Source of the DNA: Marmoricola endophyticus
GTDB taxonomy: Bacteria > Actinomycetota > Actinomycetes > Propionibacteriales > Nocardioidaceae
Assembly (NCBI RefSeq): GCF_014644415.1
Contig: NZ_BMKQ01000001.1
Span: 1,788,861 to 1,852,860 of the forward strand
Length of the DNA stretch: 64,000 nt
Direction of reading: 5' to 3'
Shown here in pieces: positions 63,089 to 64,000 of this stretch (the stretch's first letter is position 1; each line of letters opens with the position of its first letter). Below the pieces are notes generated by a model. That model was given only the letters and a program-made list of their open reading frames with translations, was not told the DNA's origin and searched no databases. Position numbers and translations under genes: made by a program.

Positions 63089-64000
63089 TCACCGCAGGCC
63101 CGGCCAGCCGGTGTACGCCTCGGCGAGATACGTCGAGCCGGCCGTCGAGCCGGTGACCATGGCCAGCTCCCCCAGCCGACGCCGCTCGTCGAAGTCGGTG
63201 TCCTGCGGCGCGGTGTGCAGCATCGTGGTCATCCAGTACGAGAAGTGCTGGGCCTTCCACACCCGGCCCAGGGCGCGGGGCGTGTAGTCGTCGAGAGCGT
63301 CGCGACCGGCGGGTCCGAGGGCACGCTCCAGCACCTCGGCGAGCACGCGGACGTCGGCCAGGGCGAGGTTGAGGCCCTTCGCGCCGGTCGGCGGGACGGT
63401 GTGCGCGGCGTCGCCAGCCAGCAGGAGGCTGCCGTGCCGCATCGGCTCGGAGACGGTGGACCGGAACGGCAGGACGGTGCGCTCGACGATCGGCCCCTGC
63501 CGCAGCTCGAGGCCGTCGTCGCCCGCGACCCGCGCCTGCAGCTCGGACCAGATCCGGTCGTCGGACCAGGCGCTCGGGTCCTCGTCGGCGTCGCACTGGA
63601 AGTACATCCGCTGCAGGTCGTCGGTGCGCTGGGAGATCAGCGCGAAGCCGTGCGGCGAGCGCGCGTAGATCAGCTCCTCGGCGCTCGGCGGGGCCTCGGT
63701 GAGGATCCCGAACCAGGCGAACGGGTACTCCCGCGAGTAGCGCCGCAGGCCGGGGATCGCCCGTCGGGTCTCGCTGCGGGAGCCGTCGGCGCCGACGACC
63801 ACGTCGCACCCGACCGTGTGCGCCGTACCTGCACCGTCGACGTACGACAGCACCGGCCGGTCGCCCGTCACATCGGCGACCCGGCCCTCGCGCACCCCGA
63901 AGCGCACGTCGCCGCCGTCGCGCTCGCGGGCGTCGGCGAGGTCGACGAACACCTCGGTCTGCGGGTAGAGCGTCGTCGTCGCGCCGACCAGTCCTGCGAA
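63089..64000 (-). CDS. pobA: 4-hydroxybenzoate 3-monooxygenase, C-terminal part (window edge)
   Basis: About 303 codons of the C-terminal part are present; the N-terminal FAD fold lies beyond the window. VVVGADGSRSETRRAIPG is the flavoprotein hydroxylase D-G motif and LAGDAAHTVPPTGAKGLNLA, with ADVRVLAEVL after it, is the G-D fingerprint in the exact PobA form. It hydroxylates 4-hydroxybenzoate to protocatechuate with NAD(P)H and oxygen. The frame is open to the last base. Other group A hydroxylases are possible but fit less well. Confidence 0.87.
   Translation of the reverse strand, partial: FAGLVGATTTLYPQTEVFVDLADARERDGGDVRFGVREGRVADVTGDRPVLSYVDGAGTAHTVGCDVVVGADGSRSETRRAIPGLRRYSREYPFAWFGILTEAPPSAEELIYARSPHGFALISQRTDDLQRMYFQCDADEDPSAWSDDRIWSELQARVAGDDGLELRQGPIVERTVLPFRSTVSEPMRHGSLLLAGDAAHTVPPTGAKGLNLALADVRVLAEVLERALGPAGRDALDDYTPRALGRVWKAQHFSYWMTTMLHTAPQDTDFDERRRLGELAMVTGSTAGSTYLAEAYTGWPGLR

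Overview
The window is very GC-rich, densely coded DNA with many GTG starts and 1-4 base stop/start overlaps. Its gene content and order (purM-purF next to a DUF3073 gene, a valine/leucine dehydrogenase and bldC; a T-box ahead of ileS; DUF3151 with DUF3072 beside fba; purL needing PurS/PurQ) indicate a high-GC actinobacterium, most likely a Nocardioides-like member of the Propionibacteriales. That placement comes from gene content and was not tested by a database search. No rRNA, tRNA, phage or insertion sequence was found.

Bases 1-6160 hold small metabolic genes: a GNAT end, DUF1330, an Old Yellow Enzyme, a quinone oxidoreductase, a YegS-like lipid kinase, a DUF998 membrane protein and an AMP-forming acyl ligase. 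Bases 6208-14538 carry a complete Nit1C-type cluster (the MSMEG_0565-0572 / Synechocystis Sll0783 nitrogen-starvation cluster; homologues support cyanide assimilation in Pseudomonas fluorescens NCIMB 11764). It runs amidohydrolase, MSMEG_0572, radical SAM protein, GNAT/AIR-synthase fusion, nitrilase, MSMEG_0570, flavin oxidoreductase, a second nitrilase-like protein and a glycosyltransferase. From the radical SAM gene on, every gene overlaps the next. The second nitrilase-like protein has lost two of three catalytic residues (Glu to His, Cys to Asp), which is the most interesting protein observation here. The leader has 11-base-phased half-sites resembling GlnR boxes.

Bases 14570-22806 hold ileS with a T-box leader, bldC, the amino-acid dehydrogenase, DUF3073 and purM-purF. 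Bases 22918-33000 hold a secreted S37 peptidase, a Tat-exported molybdenum hydroxylase pair, an M20 peptidase, a Nei-type glycosylase, a truncated reductase ended by a palindrome, and purL. Bases 33097-46075 hold a secreted DUF1906 wall-associated protein behind a palindromic operator, a paired SMR exporter with a LysR regulator, purQ-purS, an LCP protein, a fatty-acyl ligase, purC, a sulfotransferase, a second Fpg/Nei protein and acylphosphatase. Bases 46107-57593 hold a 21-base tandem repeat, then purB, purD, a reductase and purA, a second lipid kinase, an SDR lacking its catalytic motif, an MctP-like symporter with DUF3311, a PLP desulfhydrase-type enzyme and fba. The rest holds GrpB, DUF2867, TrmH, DedA, pyrE, dapC, a lipoprotein and a pobA fragment.

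Nine genes of de novo purine synthesis (purM, F, L, Q, S, C, B, D, A) are spread over about 31 kb in six blocks with unrelated genes between them. Several gaps hold palindromic or tandem repeats (30183, 40586, 46107, 58781, 60365), two of which belong to one recognisable family.
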